Below are positions 49,657-61,243 of a stretch of DNA of 64,000 bases, piece by piece. The notes under the pieces were generated by a model. The model was not told the DNA's origin. It saw only the letters and a program-made list of their open reading frames with translations, and made no database searches. Every line of letters begins with the position of its first letter. Position 1 is the first letter of the stretch. The stretch is from Termitomyces sp. T153 (Eukaryota; Basidiomycota; Agaricomycetes; Agaricales; Lyophyllaceae): positions 1,014,364 through 1,078,363 of the forward strand of contig JACKQL020000018.1 of NCBI GenBank assembly GCA_018296165.2. Direction: 5' to 3'. The position numbers were made by a program, and so were the translations under genes.

Positions 49657-50787
49657 ATGGTCGCTCGGGCGCTGCTCTTGCGCCAGCTGCGCCACACGAA
49701 CCGGCTGTCAGTAAGCCTTCCAGTGCGCTACCATGCTAAAAAAATAGTATCTGCGCCGCAGCCCCATGGACAAGCTCAAAAAGTGGGACCATCGCCACAG
49801 CCCCCCGCGCGACCACAGAGCTGGCTCACGCGCAAAGTCAAGAGTTCTCCCCTTGCGAAGAAGCTGTTCTTGAACCTTACGAATCTGCTTGGCTATGGAA
49901 GTCCTAAGCAGCTTGCCGCACGTCGCGCGTTTCATCTGTACGAGCATGTTGTCGCTGTCACACCTGACGCAGACACTCATTTCTGGCAGCAAAGTGGGTT
50001 CTCTTCGATTTACTCTGTCCGTTGCTAAACTCTCGCAGGTTGTCGTCTTCCACCAACATTCCAATCCTGGTTTACCGTCACAAATCTCCACATATGGATG
50101 CTCACCGTCCGTCTCCGTTCCCTACCAGAGGGCAGACACTACACCCAAGCCCTAATCGACCATTTCTTCCTCGATATCGAAGACCGTATCCGCGCCGTCC
50201 TCCAGCCCAAATCAACTCCTTCAAAACCCTACACATTCGACTCCCCTTTTTACATCAACCCCAACGCTCCGCAGTCTACCGACTCAAAAGACAGCAAAGG
50301 CCGCCTAACACCTCTTTCCCGCGCACCAGACCGGCTCGTCACACGTCAAATGAAGATATTCAAGGAACAGTGGGCAGGTATGGGGCTTGCCTTTGACCTT
50401 GGACTCGTAAAAGGCGACATGGAAATGGCCGCTGCCGTCTGGCGCAACCTTCTCGGCGCGCGCGGTGCTCAAGGCATCGCATTCCCCGACCCCAATTCTC
50501 CCTCAGATTCCAACAAGAAAACCTTCCGCCGCTCTGTCAACCTCGTTGGCGGTGAAGTTGTCAATGTCGCCAAAATCGATTTGGCGAAAGAGGAAGCGCG
50601 TGACGACGGCTCCGGCGTACACGATTTCGCGCCCGAAGAAGCAGATCTCTATCTTGAATATCCCCAGCTCATGCTCGACATTGTTGGATATGTCCGCCGT
50701 GAGATTGCGCGTCTAGAAAATCTCAGCGACGAGGAAATTATGAGGGGTCCTCTGGAGCGTCTCAAGTTTGGGAGAGTGCGGTCGTGA
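49657..50787 (+). CDS. CBP3: Ubiquinol-cytochrome c chaperone Cbp3
   Basis: Mitochondrial assembly factor that, with Cbp6, binds the ribosome exit and newly made cytochrome b for complex III. Two exons joined across an intron at about 49992-50038 (GTGGGT...CGCAG). The N-terminus (MVARALLLRQLRHTNRLSVS) is Arg-rich with no acidic residue, a good import signal. Seen: WLTRKVKSSPLAKKLFLNLT, then across the junction CRLPPTFQSWFTVTNLHIWM and LTVRLRSLPEGRHYTQALID, HFFLDIEDRIRAVL, QMKIFKEQWAGMGLAFDLGL, EMAAAVWRNLLGARG, and a C-terminal ADLYLEYPQLMLDIVGYVRR. The LP..F..W..V..LH.WML.VRL..L block is the family hallmark. Confidence 0.9.
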
Positions 50788-52371
50788 GTGAGTGGTATAA
50801 TTTAGGTGTATTTCTTATATTGCACAATAATATACATAGTAATTGCGCTTATATAGCACGATCAAAAGCTGTCTTCGACTGTGGGTTATAGACAGCTAAA
50901 TCAGCTTATACGGAGCGTGGAGGGTCCAATTTCGACTTGTCAGAATTCTTGTCCACCTCGTACCCTAAGAACCCTGAGCCTATGGTATATCTAGCACAGT
51001 CCGTCCATGTCTGAGTATGTGTTGCTTAAGGGGAGAAAAAGACGAAACGAAGAAAAGATACACTCTGCTTTGACAACTTGAAAACGCTGGCAGAGCACTC
51101 GCATCGTCGAGCTTTCACGCTGATACCTTCGAGAGGCTACAATACGAATTGTGACATCATCTCGATCTTTGCAGTTTATCATCTGGATTGGCACGTACAT
51201 TTCCAGTTGTAGCAAGCTCGCCATGTGACCATACTAACAACCGGAGCTTCCAAGAAGTACACTGAATATGTACTGATGTACTTAAGTTTGTCCTATCACA
51301 CGCCAGTTAGACTTCAGAAATCCCTATTCTAGCTCAATACACCCCAGAATGAGTTGAATATTATGCATAAACATAAAGGTTGTTGAAATAGGCTCAGATT
51401 GATCAGTCCGAGCTTGAAGATAAAACCAAAATCAGCGACTGGCAATATACTCCAAAAAAATTATTTTATAGGTAATATCTCTTCAGAATCAGCTGTGTTC
51501 CAACCGCCGACCCCAAATCCAAGCAACCAATCGAGGTTACGATGCATTGAGATTCAGAGGTATTTCCTAATCCATGATGATGCCGTCTGTTCATAACGGG
51601 AAAGGTAGGTAGGCTTCGCCCTCAAAACTACTTACAAGGCGACACCTAAGACCTCACACCCTTTCAAGGGTAGCTTAATCATATACAAATTTAGCAACTT
51701 TGTGGCGCGAACGGCAGCGAGAATGTCTCGAACGAGTGACTGAGGGTCATCTGCGCCTGCGCTGTTCCAGCTAGCCAGTTCAATGATTCGAGATCTGAGT
51801 GAGGTGCGATGTATTCATATTCGGAAGAGGGGATTTCACATGGCTCGATGGCCATAGATAATTGCTGTAAATTGAGGGAAGGGGTGGAGAATTTGGGAAA
51901 ACGGGACATTTCGTCTAGCATAAGCGAGATAGATGTGTGATAGAAAGGGGGAAATGGTCATTTGTTGCGAAGAGATCTAAGCCATCATTTGAATAAAACG
52001 TCATGTCAAGATAGCGCAGACGTGGAAAAATGAATTGGTGGAGCCTGTTAAAATACACTGTCAAGACGCAAAGTGTGTAAACTTGGAAGAATGTATGGCG
52101 CCGAACACCTAAGGCAGGTCAGTTCGTGCTTCTTGATGGCACTTTAGGCGGGTTATTTGACTGGAGTGGATGGGGCCTAATGGAACGACCGGTTGGCAGG
52201 TCATTCCTACAATGGAACCGCCCAGATTCTCCGTCCAGATTTGTGATTTACCGTCCAACCACTTCATTCATACCTCTACACCTCCCAACCTCTTGACCTT
52301 ACATCTTACTCTTAGCTTGATCTTAACTTAGTAACTTCACTGATGTAACACGAAACTTTCTTCGCACCATC
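50788..52371. other. Intergenic region, 1.6 kb
   Basis: Between CBP3 and the KDZ-type remnant. A minus-strand ORF at 51691-51921 (starting MLDEMSRFPKFSTPSLNL) has no recognised motif and no clear splice partners; I do not call it. The last 150 bases are C/T-rich with a TATA-poor leader typical of a fungal promoter. Nothing else seen. Confidence 0.35.
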
Positions 52372-52920
52372 ATGCCCCGCTCTAAGTTTCCAAGGCGCGC
52401 TGAACAGCCAACGACGACGGGACTAGGCAAGCAGTTCACGAGCCCAATCAAACGTCAAGACAGACGCAAGACAAGCACATATGTCCAATTCTTCGGTCAT
52501 AAGCAGGAGATCTCGAGACTGAAGGCCAAACTCGAATCGTTGAAGAAACAGGCTGAAGGCGGCATCGTCGATCCTCTGCCAAGTCTTTCACCCCTTGACG
52601 ACAAATTTACGATGTCAGAACCTGCCACTAGCGAGGCCACTGTTGCGCTTGATGAGGACGTATTGCCAGGTCCAGTATCTGTCACAACTCAAGATGAAGG
52701 ACGTGTCCCCCGCCGAACTGTCCCGAATCAGGCAGCAAAGGACTTATATACGAATTGGACAAATTTATTGGCTCGACTTGTGACTCCCTACTGGAGTACA
52801 TTTCTAAGACGATTGGAAAGGTTCCAGAGAGGGTTACTAGCTTAAAGGCAAAGTGCAGGGCTGACGGCAGCTGCATGATGAAGACAAATGAAGTGCTCTG
52901 CTTGTTCCAAGACTGTAAGT
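52372..52920 (+). pseudogene. KDZ-type transposase ORF, 5' remnant cut by LTR element
   Basis: MPRSKFPRRAEQPTTTGLGK opens a basic N-terminus, followed by SPIKRQDRRKTSTYVQFFGH and a coiled coil (KQEISRLKAKLESLKKQ). Later, in a second frame, LLEYISKTIGKVPERVTSLK and TNEVLCLFQDC appear. This order (basic start, coiled coil, then a T.VLCLF.D. segment before a Cys cluster) is what I know from the N-termini of CxC/KDZ-type transposase proteins of mushrooms. A one-base frameshift lies near 52770. The ORF ends at 52920 because the LTR retrotransposon starts at 52925, so the catalytic part is not in the window. Confidence 0.5.
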
Positions 52921-52924
52921 CTGT

Positions 52925-54950
52925 TGATACGCCGGCCTCAAAACTGAGGACCGACAAAAAGTGCTTAGAACGAAATAAAAGAATGTTTTCTACATCAGAC
53001 GGCTGAAAACTGTAAGCCGAGCGTCGAAAACTGTAGACGCGAAAACATACCTTTAAAAACCAATAAGTACTACCACCCTCGTAACACGAAAAAGATGACT
53101 AGACCAACGAAAATACGTCAGACTGACAAAGCGCCAAGTCTGTGGCAGTGCTCGGGCCGAGATGCTCGGATCATAATCCGAGATCAGCCATCAAGGCCGA
53201 CGAACCTTTGCAATAAACTGCGAATCAATTCCAACGATTAAAACACCTACCGCGACACGTGTATTTTAAATTCCTACGCTACGCTATCGAGTCCCGAAAA
53301 ACAGCCATAAACAGTTAGAAAAACAAAGGAGTAGGGAAGGAAAGAGTAAAAACCATGGAAATCTCGGATGGACGGAATGACGCAGGAGAAATGACACGCG
53401 GGCCGATTATCGCAGCACAATACCACGCGGAACTGTCACGACCCGTCCCCTGGACCCCCGCACATCGTCCAGCAACCTCCCGTTCCCCAAAAACCCTGAC
53501 GCTCCACCGAACTTCTGCCCATGCCCCGCACCTATTTTGATTAGCCCCGACACACCCTTGGCTAACTCCGACGCTTCCCCGGCTAACTCCGAAGGCCCCC
53601 TGGCCAACTTCGACGCCTTCCCCACAGCCACTGACACTTACCCTGGATCTCCCGAACCCTGAGAACCACCCCCGCTGTTCCTGATCTTTGCCACCCATTA
53701 TCAATTCAACACCCTGGCTCCTCCGACCCATTCTGGAGTATCACAACAACCTCGGGGTGACCTGCGTTCCCAAATGATCCCATCAACATATCAACGTGGC
53801 CTGACCCTTGATTGCAACTGACACCCACCAACTCCGTTGAGCTCCGCCAAGCCCCGCTGCCACAGCCGACGTACTCCAAAGTTCTCCAGTAGTCAGTATA
53901 TAAGATGTTGAGTAGCTCTTTGTACTCTAGTCTTGATGTTACCTACCTATTGTTAACGTTACCTATGGTCTGATTGTTTTCTTTCTCATGTTCCATGTTC
54001 TGTGTCTTGCTTTCCTTATCTCAGTCTCCCAGTCTTATCTCAGTCTCCCGGTCTTATCTTGTCTCCATTTCGTTATCATTCTTGTTATTGTTTCGTATCT
54101 CCGCTTGGGTCTGTTCTTGTTCGATCTCGACTCCATTTCATTTCGTCTGACGCTGTCTCGGTGACTCCGTCCAGCCGTTGCGCCCAAGTCTTCCTCAACC
54201 TTAACAACCTCACAAACTCCGCAATTATGATTATGAACCCTGACACTCTTTCACCAGATCTGAACCTCACTCTTCGCTCGGTTCTGGACTCCATCAACCC
54301 CAATTGATCTTCCATCAAACCCCGGCTCCGCTCCCATTGATCATGTAGCCCCCTACCCCTTCATGTCCACGAATCTCCCATACGGTCTTCTGCCTGAACC
54401 CCGCCAAGCCCGTCTGTTTCCTCACAATCCGACTTCTCTGGACCTCCCCAGACCTGTTCGGATCACACCCCACTGACTATCTGCACAAGCAATCAGTGTC
54501 CAGAACGCTTTCGAGTATCTGGTTGCCAGTGCAAGTGGATCACACCCGCCTAGTAAGGACTCGCCCAGTGCAGCTGAGCCCCCATGGTCAGCGGAACCTG
54601 ACAGGAACACACTGGTCCGTGCACGGACAATGAGGTATAAAAAGGACGGGAGAATAGGGAGAAAGGCAAGCAGACTATGTACCATGGCTCGGAGTTCCCC
54701 AGGGAGCGGAATTCTTAGGCTTAAGAGTGCATTAGTTGCTTTGGGAGTAGTAAATATACTGTTGAGCCCTTTCTTTAGCGCGAGACCATCTCAAGCTTAG
54801 AATCAAATCATTAAAATATTTAACTTGCTTCTCTTCTATTGAAGTTCTAAGTAAGTTTGAGTGTAACTAAAAGCCTCCAAAACAAACTGTGAATAGAAAG
54901 TTTGATAAGTTGATCGCATCATTAACGGCATCAAACTTACTTTTACATCA
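52925..54950 (+). repeat. 5' LTR, 2.0 kb
   Basis: The first about 500 bases and the last about 340 match the 3' LTR. The middle (53432 to about 54611) is absent from it. A TATA-like GGTATAAAAAGGACGGG lies at 54633-54650 and is kept in the other LTR, marking the probable promoter. The 5' kilobase still holds many CG pairs; the last 400 bases do not. Confidence 0.88.
54633..54650 (+). promoter_or_regulatory. LTR TATA box region
   Basis: AGGTATAAAAAGGACGGG. The same motif is found in the 3' LTR at 63681-63698. It is placed well upstream of gag and inside the LTR, as expected for the transcription start of an LTR element. Confidence 0.6.
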
Positions 54951-54952
54951 TC

Positions 54953-54970
54953 TGGAGCCCACCGCAAGGA
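54953..54970 (+). promoter_or_regulatory. Primer-binding-site-like sequence
   Basis: TGGAGCCCACCGCAAGGA begins two bases after the LTR end. TGG pairs with the CCA end of a tRNA, so this is the expected place and form of a PBS. The tRNA was not identified. Confidence 0.5.
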
Positions 54971-55088
54971 GCTTTTGTTGCACAAAAACTTACTTTTGGA
55001 TTTCCTTAAGGAAGTCCAACCCTTGTGAAACATTAGTTTTGCACCACCTGGGTCTTGGCCCAAAACACCTGAAGTTATTGCAACCAAG

Positions 55089-56562
55089 GTGAAAAACTCT
55101 GCCACATTAAGGAAAAGAGAAACTAGGACCAATAGCAGTGGTTCAAAGTCCTTTTTGCCTGACCCTGAAACCTTACTCAGAAAGAGAAAGCTTTGGACTG
55201 AGAAAGTAATTTCAAGCTCACCAAAAGAACTGTACCCTACTACTCAACCAGTTTCTACTGCCTCAATTATGGAGCAAAATATCAGATACAAACTACCACT
55301 GCCTGACAGCAGGGATGCATCTAAGTTTAAGCACACTGAGCCCTCTGAGGTTCATCACTTTTTACAAAGGTTGATCCTCTCTGTTTGAGCATGCTGGGAT
55401 CCAAGGAGATAAAGAAAGGAAAAAGAGAGTCTTGGAGTATGTGGATGCTCAGACTGAACAGGAATGGCTGGGCTTTGATTCCTTTGGAGATGACTATACT
55501 TGGTCTGCTTTTGAGAAAGAAATCAAGGAGTCTTATCCAGAAGCAGTAGATGACACAGGTAGTGTTGCAAACCTGGACAGAATCTGCAGAGAACATGCCA
55601 GACTTAGTAGGAATGACACTACAGAAATCCATTCTCTCATAAGAAAATTTAGAGCTGAGGCTAAGAAGTTGGCAAATGTCACTGGGAATGGGTTTCTGGT
55701 AGACAAATTCCTGGGATGTTTTACACCAGCTTTTGGAGATGTGATTGAGGAGAGGTTGATCAGTAGATATGGCCACTACAAAGACCCTGCTAAGAATAGG
55801 CACAAGGACAACAAATATGACCTATCAGAAGTGCTGACAGTAGTGGGGACCTTGATAGATGGTGCTACTGTAAGAAGCCCTAGAGAGGAAAGAGTAGAGA
55901 AGATGGAAACTAGTAGGAAAAATATTAAGGAGGAGGAAGCAGAGGAGAAAGTGGCTCATCTACAAGATGCTGTGGTTACCATTGGGAAACAAATGGGGAG
56001 CATCCAGAGTACCATGCAAGCTTTGCAAGCTGGTCAGTTGGACATGCACAATACCTTCTTAAATACCAAAGGGAACCAGGGTATAAGGACAGAAGGGCCT
56101 CCTACATTTCCAACTTCTGGAAGAAGTGGTGTTACTTGCTTCTATTGTTGGCAAACTGGGCATAGAATCTCAGAGCGTGAAGTCATCAAGGGAGATGTAC
56201 AAAAAGGATGGATCATCCTACTGGAAGGGAGAGCCAGGCTACCTAATGGTGCTCCTTTACCTAGGGATCCTGCTGGTATATCTCCTCATGCTAGATTAGC
56301 ACAAGTACATGATAAGCAGGTGAACATGTACTTTGGATGGCCAGAAGATGACCCTCCAGAGACAGTCACTTACTCTACCTATGTGAACTCTGCTAGAAAT
56401 ACAAGGGATGACATGCTAGAGCACCTTCAATATAAGGAGTCAGATTGCTTGGGAGACTTGGAGAAAGGTTTCAATAAAATGGCTGAGATGCTTAGTGTGT
56501 TGATCAACACCAGAAACACAGCCAGTCCTGAGGGACAGAAATCTTCCTCTAAGGATTTTTAA
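55089..56562 (+). pseudogene. Gag of the Ty3/gypsy element, frameshifted
   Basis: Frame one (to 55388) carries LPLPDSRDASKFKHTEPSEV and HHFLQRL; frame two continues from about 55380 with LFEHAG and, from 55432, EYVDAQTEQEWLGFDSFGDD, the capsid-type helical region, a Lys/Glu-rich coiled coil, and at about 56140 a zinc knuckle reading CFYCWQTGHRISER. The knuckle has Arg where the last Cys of CCHC should stand. The two frames must be joined by a one-base change near 55375. After TAA at 56560-56562 a third frame carries the link to the protease. Not a working gag. Confidence 0.75.
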
Positions 56563-56579
56563 ATAACTCAATGAAGGCA

Positions 56580-57599
56580 ATCAGGAAAGAGGCATCTCAA
56601 CCAGGAGTATCCTCATTGCCAGAGAGAACCCCTGAAAAACTCTAGAAGGAAAAGCTAACTCTGGTGATTCCACCTAGAGCAGCACCAAAACTGGACCTAC
56701 CTTTTGAGAAGATTCCAGCCCTCAATGAGGGACTAGACTTGCCAGTGCAGGACACTGTTAAAAGTTTCTTAACAGGAACAAAGAGGAAGGAGTGGGATAG
56801 GACCATTGATAAGCTCTGGGAGGCTACTGTACCTTTCAGTACTGGAGAACTGTTAGATGTGGCTTCTGGATTAAGGGAGGCAATGATACAAAAATTGACT
56901 CTCAAATGAGGGACTCAGTCTAGGGATCCCAATATCCCAAGGGTAGCAGTTCAACAGCAGACTGTAAGGGAGAAGAAACCACCTGACAAAGTAGATGTCA
57001 ATGACCTACCAATGGCAACCTATTTCATTGCAGATGGGACACAGGATGATTTGCCTACTGGTGCAGTAGTGCATCAGGATTGTGTAGCCACTTACTTGGA
57101 AAATATCCCTCCAGGAGAAAAGCCAGTAGTGGTGTATGTGGCTAGAGATTTGCAAGTGTTGAGATCCTTGAACCCCATTGTCAACCAGAGGGGACAAGTA
57201 GAGACAATTTTAGATAGTGGTTCTCAAATAGTCTGTATGGCACTAGATGAGGCACTTTGTTTAGGATTGACTTGGGATCCAGACATATGCTTAAGGATGG
57301 AGAGTGCCAACAGTCAAGTGAATACATCAGTTGGTTTAGCAAAAAATGTGCCATTTACTTTTGCTGAAGGCTTCACCATTTATCTACAAGTGCATATCTT
57401 TGTCAAACCAGCTTATACTGTCTTGTTGGGTCATCCATTTGACACACTGACAGAGAGCAACATACAAAACCTTCAAGATGGCAGTGCCATCATAACTATC
57501 AGAGATCCTAATACTGGTTGCAGGACAGCCCTGCCCACTCTTCAAAGAGGGAAGGTGCCAAAGGCAGGTGTTGGAGGAGATAGTTATCCAAAATTTTAA
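56580..57599 (+). pseudogene. Linker and aspartic protease of the Ty3/gypsy pol
   Basis: One frame from about 56570 reads through TAG near 56642 and TGA at 56907-56909 to the stop at 57597-57599. It holds PRAAPKLDLPFEKIPALNEG, FLTGTKRKEWDRTIDKLWEA, and a retropepsin with active site ETILDSGSQIVCMAL (DSG) near 57210 and the flap-side LLGHPFDTLTESNIQNL near 57430. Both internal stops sit at places where CAG or CGA would keep the frame open. A frameshift near 57590 separates it from the next part. Confidence 0.75.
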
Positions 57600-57631
57600 A
57601 TCTCAATGATCTGGTCAGTGACCAGGGAGAG

Positions 57632-58111
57632 GTGACAGTGATGATTGGAGAGAGGGAGAATGGTGAAGTAATGGTGACTGGATACACTATAAATCATAGT
57701 AGATTCAAGAACCAGGAGTTGAGAGATGTGTACCTGCAGGCCTTTGCTGCAGAGGGAGATGTGGGAGGAAGAGATGAGAAGACATTAGCAGCCTATCTAA
57801 ATGGGCAGCTGTGTCAGATACCAGAGAAGTTGGAAGAGATCTTAGTACAGCAGGGAAGCCTAGAGTTAGAAGCAGGTGTGGGGGAAACTGCACAAGTATT
57901 TTCTAAGAAATACAAACCTGTTGCTAGAAAGGTGAAACCTGTACTAGGAACCTCTCCTGAGGAGTTTAGAATTGAAAGGTGTATCACTGGGGATCCACTA
58001 GCAGACATGCCACAGTTGGACCCAAACCCACCTGATTTCAAACTCACAGGGAGGTACACTGCTGAGTGCAAGGAGATCATTGACCAAGCACATGGTGATG
58101 GTTTCTTATAG
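57632..58111 (+). pseudogene. Protease to RT connector of pol
   Basis: Frame shared with the RT; it ends at TAG 58109-58111, just before EEMKAVHHLM. It contains VTGYTINHSRFKNQELRDVY, YKPVARKVKPVLGTSPEEF and PPDFKLTGRYTAECKEII, the connector found before RT in this group. The TAG lies where a Trp codon (TGG) would be expected, a G-to-A change. Confidence 0.65.
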
Positions 58112-58120
58112 CCAGAGGAG

Positions 58121-60178
58121 ATGAAGGCAGTACATCATTTAATGATGCTGCAGAATGAGGCTTTTGCATGGGATGATTCTCAAAGAGGTAGGCTCAAGGA
58201 GGAATTCTTCCCTCCTGTGGTGATGCCAGTAATTCCTCACACCCTCTGGGTATTGAAGAACATTCCCATTGCTTTAGGACTCAGAGATAAAATCTGCCAG
58301 ATGATAAAGCAGAAAATTGAGGCAGGAGTGTATGAGCCATCCAACTCTTCATACAGATCCCAGTGGTTTACAGTATTGAAGAAGGATGGTGAGAGCTTGA
58401 GGATAGTTCACAGCTTGGAACCTTTAAACAAAGTGACCATAGCACATTCTGGGTTGCCACCAGCAACTGAAGAGTTAGCTAGTCATTTTGCTGGCAGAGC
58501 TTGTGGAAAAATCTTTGATTTGTATGTGGGATATGATGAGAGAGTGTTGGATGTAAGGTCTAGGGACTATACCACCTTTCAGACACCCTTTGGTGCTCTA
58601 AGGTTGGTAACCCTGCCAATGGGCTGGACAAATTCAGTACCAATCTTTCATGATGACATTACCTTCATCTTGAAAGATGAGATACCTCATGTAACTTGGC
58701 CATATATTGATGATGTGCCAATCAGAGGTCCACCTCACAGGTATGAATTGCCAGATGGAGGCTATGAGGTTGTTCTAGAAAACCCAGGCATTAGGAGATT
58801 TGTATGGGAACATCTGCAGAATGTAAACAGAGTGTTACAAAGAATCAAATATGCTGGAGGAACTTTCTCTGGGAAAAAGTCAGTAGTCTGTGCAGATGAG
58901 ATTGTAGTGGTTGGACACAGGTGTTCCTATGAGGGACAGAAACCTGAGACCAAGCGGTTGGCCATTGTTATGAGGTGGGGTGATTGCCAGGACAAGTCAG
59001 ATGTCAGAGCTTTCCTAGGTACTTGTGGTACCTTTAGGATGTTCATTAAAGACTATGCCAAAGTGGCTGCACCCATCAACAAATTGACTCAAAACCACAC
59101 ACCATTTGTTTGGGATGAGGAACAGCAGTCAGCAATGGCTCAATTGAAGAAGTTGCTAGCTGAAAGTGCAGCTCTAAAACCACTTGACTATGAGTCAGGA
59201 GGGGCAGTGGTCCTATCAGTTGACACCTCTTGGATGGCAGTGGGCTTTGGAATATTCCAGGAAGCTCCAGACAATCCTAAGCAATGCACTTGTGCTAAGC
59301 TAGGATCCATCACTTTAAATGAGAGGGAGGCAAGGTTCTCACAACCTAAAAGAGAACTCTATGGTTTAATGAGAGCCTTGCAAGCTAATAAGTATTGGCT
59401 GGTTGGTTGTAGGAAGCTTGTAGTGGAGACAGATGCCAAGTATTTGAAGGGAATGCTAAGCAATTCTGGAGTAGGACCTAATGCCACCATCATGAGATGG
59501 ATTGAGGATGTACTACTCTATCATTTTACTTTGAGGCATGTGCCAGGAAAAACCTTTAGTGTTGATGGCCTGTCTAGGAGGCTCAAGCAGTCAGGAGATG
59601 AGGAGTACCCACCTGTTAATCCAAAGTTGGTGGACAACCCAAAGACTATGCACTTTGAATATCCAGCTAAAACCAACAATGAACCAGGCTGGGAGGATTG
59701 GGAACTCTTAGCACTTGAAGAGTTTGCAGATCAAATTGATACTAGAGGTGGCTATCTACATGCAGTAGCCACTGAAGTAGCAGACTTTGAACAAGAACTT
59801 GATAGAGCAAGGACTCAAGAGGTGGAACTTAGGAAGGCAGTTCTAAGTCAGCAGCAGACCTCTAAAATAGATCCTGTTGCAGTACTATCTCTCTCTCAGC
59901 CTCTGTTACCCACAGAGGGTACTGAGGAAGAAAAGGAAGCAGACTTACAAGCCTACTTAGAACATAGAAAGGGAGGTGAGAGTGAACAGTGGGATGACTT
60001 GCTACCAATTGTACAAAGCTGGCTACAAGACCCAAGCAAAGAACCTGAAGGTTTGAAGGGTTGGGACCTAGACAAGTTCAAGAGGTTTGCAAGACAGTTC
60101 TTCTTTGATCAAAAGGGGAGATTGTACAAGCACAATCATGAGGCTAGGCATAAGCTAGTAGTCAATATTGATAAGTGA
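58121..60178 (+). CDS. pol: Reverse transcriptase and RNase H of the Ty3/gypsy pol
   Basis: An open frame of 685 codons. RT motifs: VYEPSNSSYRSQWFTVLKKD, RIVHSLEPLNKVTI, KIFDLYVGYDERVLD, TTFQTPFGALRLVTLPMGWT, and the catalytic YIDD in WPYIDDVPIRGP (about 58705). Downstream: GHRCSYEGQKPETKRL, VRAFLGTCGTFRMFIKDYAK (thumb region), then RNase H with VVLSVDTSWMAVGFGIF, KRELYGLMRALQANK and VVETDAKYLKGML. A long acidic spacer precedes the integrase. The frame ends at TGA 60176-60178, after which the same frame continues into integrase ([13 protein letters not shown]), so the TGA is best seen as a CGA-to-TGA change splitting pol. Confidence 0.88.
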   Translation: MKAVHHLMMLQNEAFAWDDSQRGRLKEEFFPPVVMPVIPHTLWVLKNIPIALGLRDKICQMIKQKIEAGVYEPSNSSYRSQWFTVLKKDGESLRIVHSLEPLNKVTIAHSGLPPATEELASHFAGRACGKIFDLYVGYDERVLDVRSRDYTTFQTPFGALRLVTLPMGWTNSVPIFHDDITFILKDEIPHVTWPYIDDVPIRGPPHRYELPDGGYEVVLENPGIRRFVWEHLQNVNRVLQRIKYAGGTFSGKKSVVCADEIVVVGHRCSYEGQKPETKRLAIVMRWGDCQDKSDVRAFLGTCGTFRMFIKDYAKVAAPINKLTQNHTPFVWDEEQQSAMAQLKKLLAESAALKPLDYESGGAVVLSVDTSWMAVGFGIFQEAPDNPKQCTCAKLGSITLNEREARFSQPKRELYGLMRALQANKYWLVGCRKLVVETDAKYLKGMLSNSGVGPNATIMRWIEDVLLYHFTLRHVPGKTFSVDGLSRRLKQSGDEEYPPVNPKLVDNPKTMHFEYPAKTNNEPGWEDWELLALEEFADQIDTRGGYLHAVATEVADFEQELDRARTQEVELRKAVLSQQQTSKIDPVAVLSLSQPLLPTEGTEEEKEADLQAYLEHRKGGESEQWDDLLPIVQSWLQDPSKEPEGLKGWDLDKFKRFARQFFFDQKGRLYKHNHEARHKLVVNIDK

Positions 60179-61243
60179 ATGTTCATGCTTAAATCAGCCC
60201 ATGATGCCTTAGGGCATAGAGAGACTTATGCAACCAAAATGTTAATACAAGAACGATTTTGGTGGCCAGGAATTGATGGAGATGTACAATGGTATGTTGG
60301 AACTTGCCACAACTGTCAGATATGTCAGAAGACAGTTGTAAATAGAGCTCCCACAGTAACCTATACACCCTCTATCTTCCAAACAATTCACATTGATACC
60401 ATGCACATGACTCCAGCTTCAAATGGCTGCAAGTATATTGTCCATGGTAGGTGTGCATTATCTTCATGGATGGAAGGGAGGCCTCTGCACAAAGAAAACC
60501 ATAGAACAATTGATCAATGGTTGTTTGAGGATGTAATTTGTTGCTGGGGTTGCATTGCAGAGATCATCACTAACAATGCTGGGCAATTCAAAAAGGTCAC
60601 AGCTTGGATAGAGAGTAAATATGGAATCAGAGGCATTGCCATCTCTCCATACAACTCTCAAGCTAATGGCAAGATTGAAAGACCACATTGGGATGTCAGG
60701 CAAGCCTTATTCAAAGCTTGTGAAGATCGCACTAAATGGTTTTGGTTCTTCTTCCATGTAATGTGGAGTGATTGCATTACTATCCAGCAGAGATTTGGGT
60801 GTTCACCATACTTCATGGTCACTGGAGCTCATCCAACTCTACCTTTGGACTTACTAGAGGCTACCTGGTTAATAGAATTACCAGAAGGGCCATTATCTAC
60901 AGAGGAGTTAATTGGGTATCATGCTAGGGCTTTAGCCAAGCACCACCAGCATGTAGAAGAGATGAGGGAGAGAGTTGGGAAGGACAAACTCCAATGGGCC
61001 TTGAAGTTTGCAGAAGAGCACAAAAGCTCTATCAAAGACTTCAAATTCAAGCCCTTGGACTTAGTCTTGGTCAAGAATATGATTACAGAAAGTTCACACA
61101 GTGCTAAAATGCTGCCTCGTTTTCATAGTCCAATGGTAGTAATTGCTAGGACCAGGGGTGGTAATTACATTGTGGCAGAGCTGGATGGGTTGGTTTGGCA
61201 GACCAGAGTTGCAGCTTTTAGAGTAGTCCCTTACAAAGCTTGA
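60179..61243 (+). pseudogene. Integrase of the Ty3/gypsy pol, catalytic Asp lost
   Basis: Same frame as the RT. HHCC zinc-binding part: AHDALGH...FWWPGI...CHNCQIC (60195-60330). Catalytic core: first Asp in IHIDTMHM (about 60395), second motif reads [10 protein letters not shown] (about 60570) where TDN is expected, third Glu in [12 protein letters not shown] (about 60670). The second Asp is thus Asn, which should abolish strand transfer. C-terminal part: [16 protein letters not shown] and [20 protein letters not shown], an SH3-like end without a chromodomain. Ends at TGA 61241-61243. Confidence 0.85.

Noticed and set aside
51691..51921. 76-codon minus-strand ORF
   Set aside because: No motif, no conserved neighbour, and no clear promoter or splice sites; could be real but cannot be supported.
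54422..54685. Minus-strand ORF in the 5' LTR, also present in the 3' LTR at 63539-63733
   Set aside because: It is shared only because LTRs are copies of each other; it runs through the LTR promoter and its two versions differ by indels that change most of the protein.
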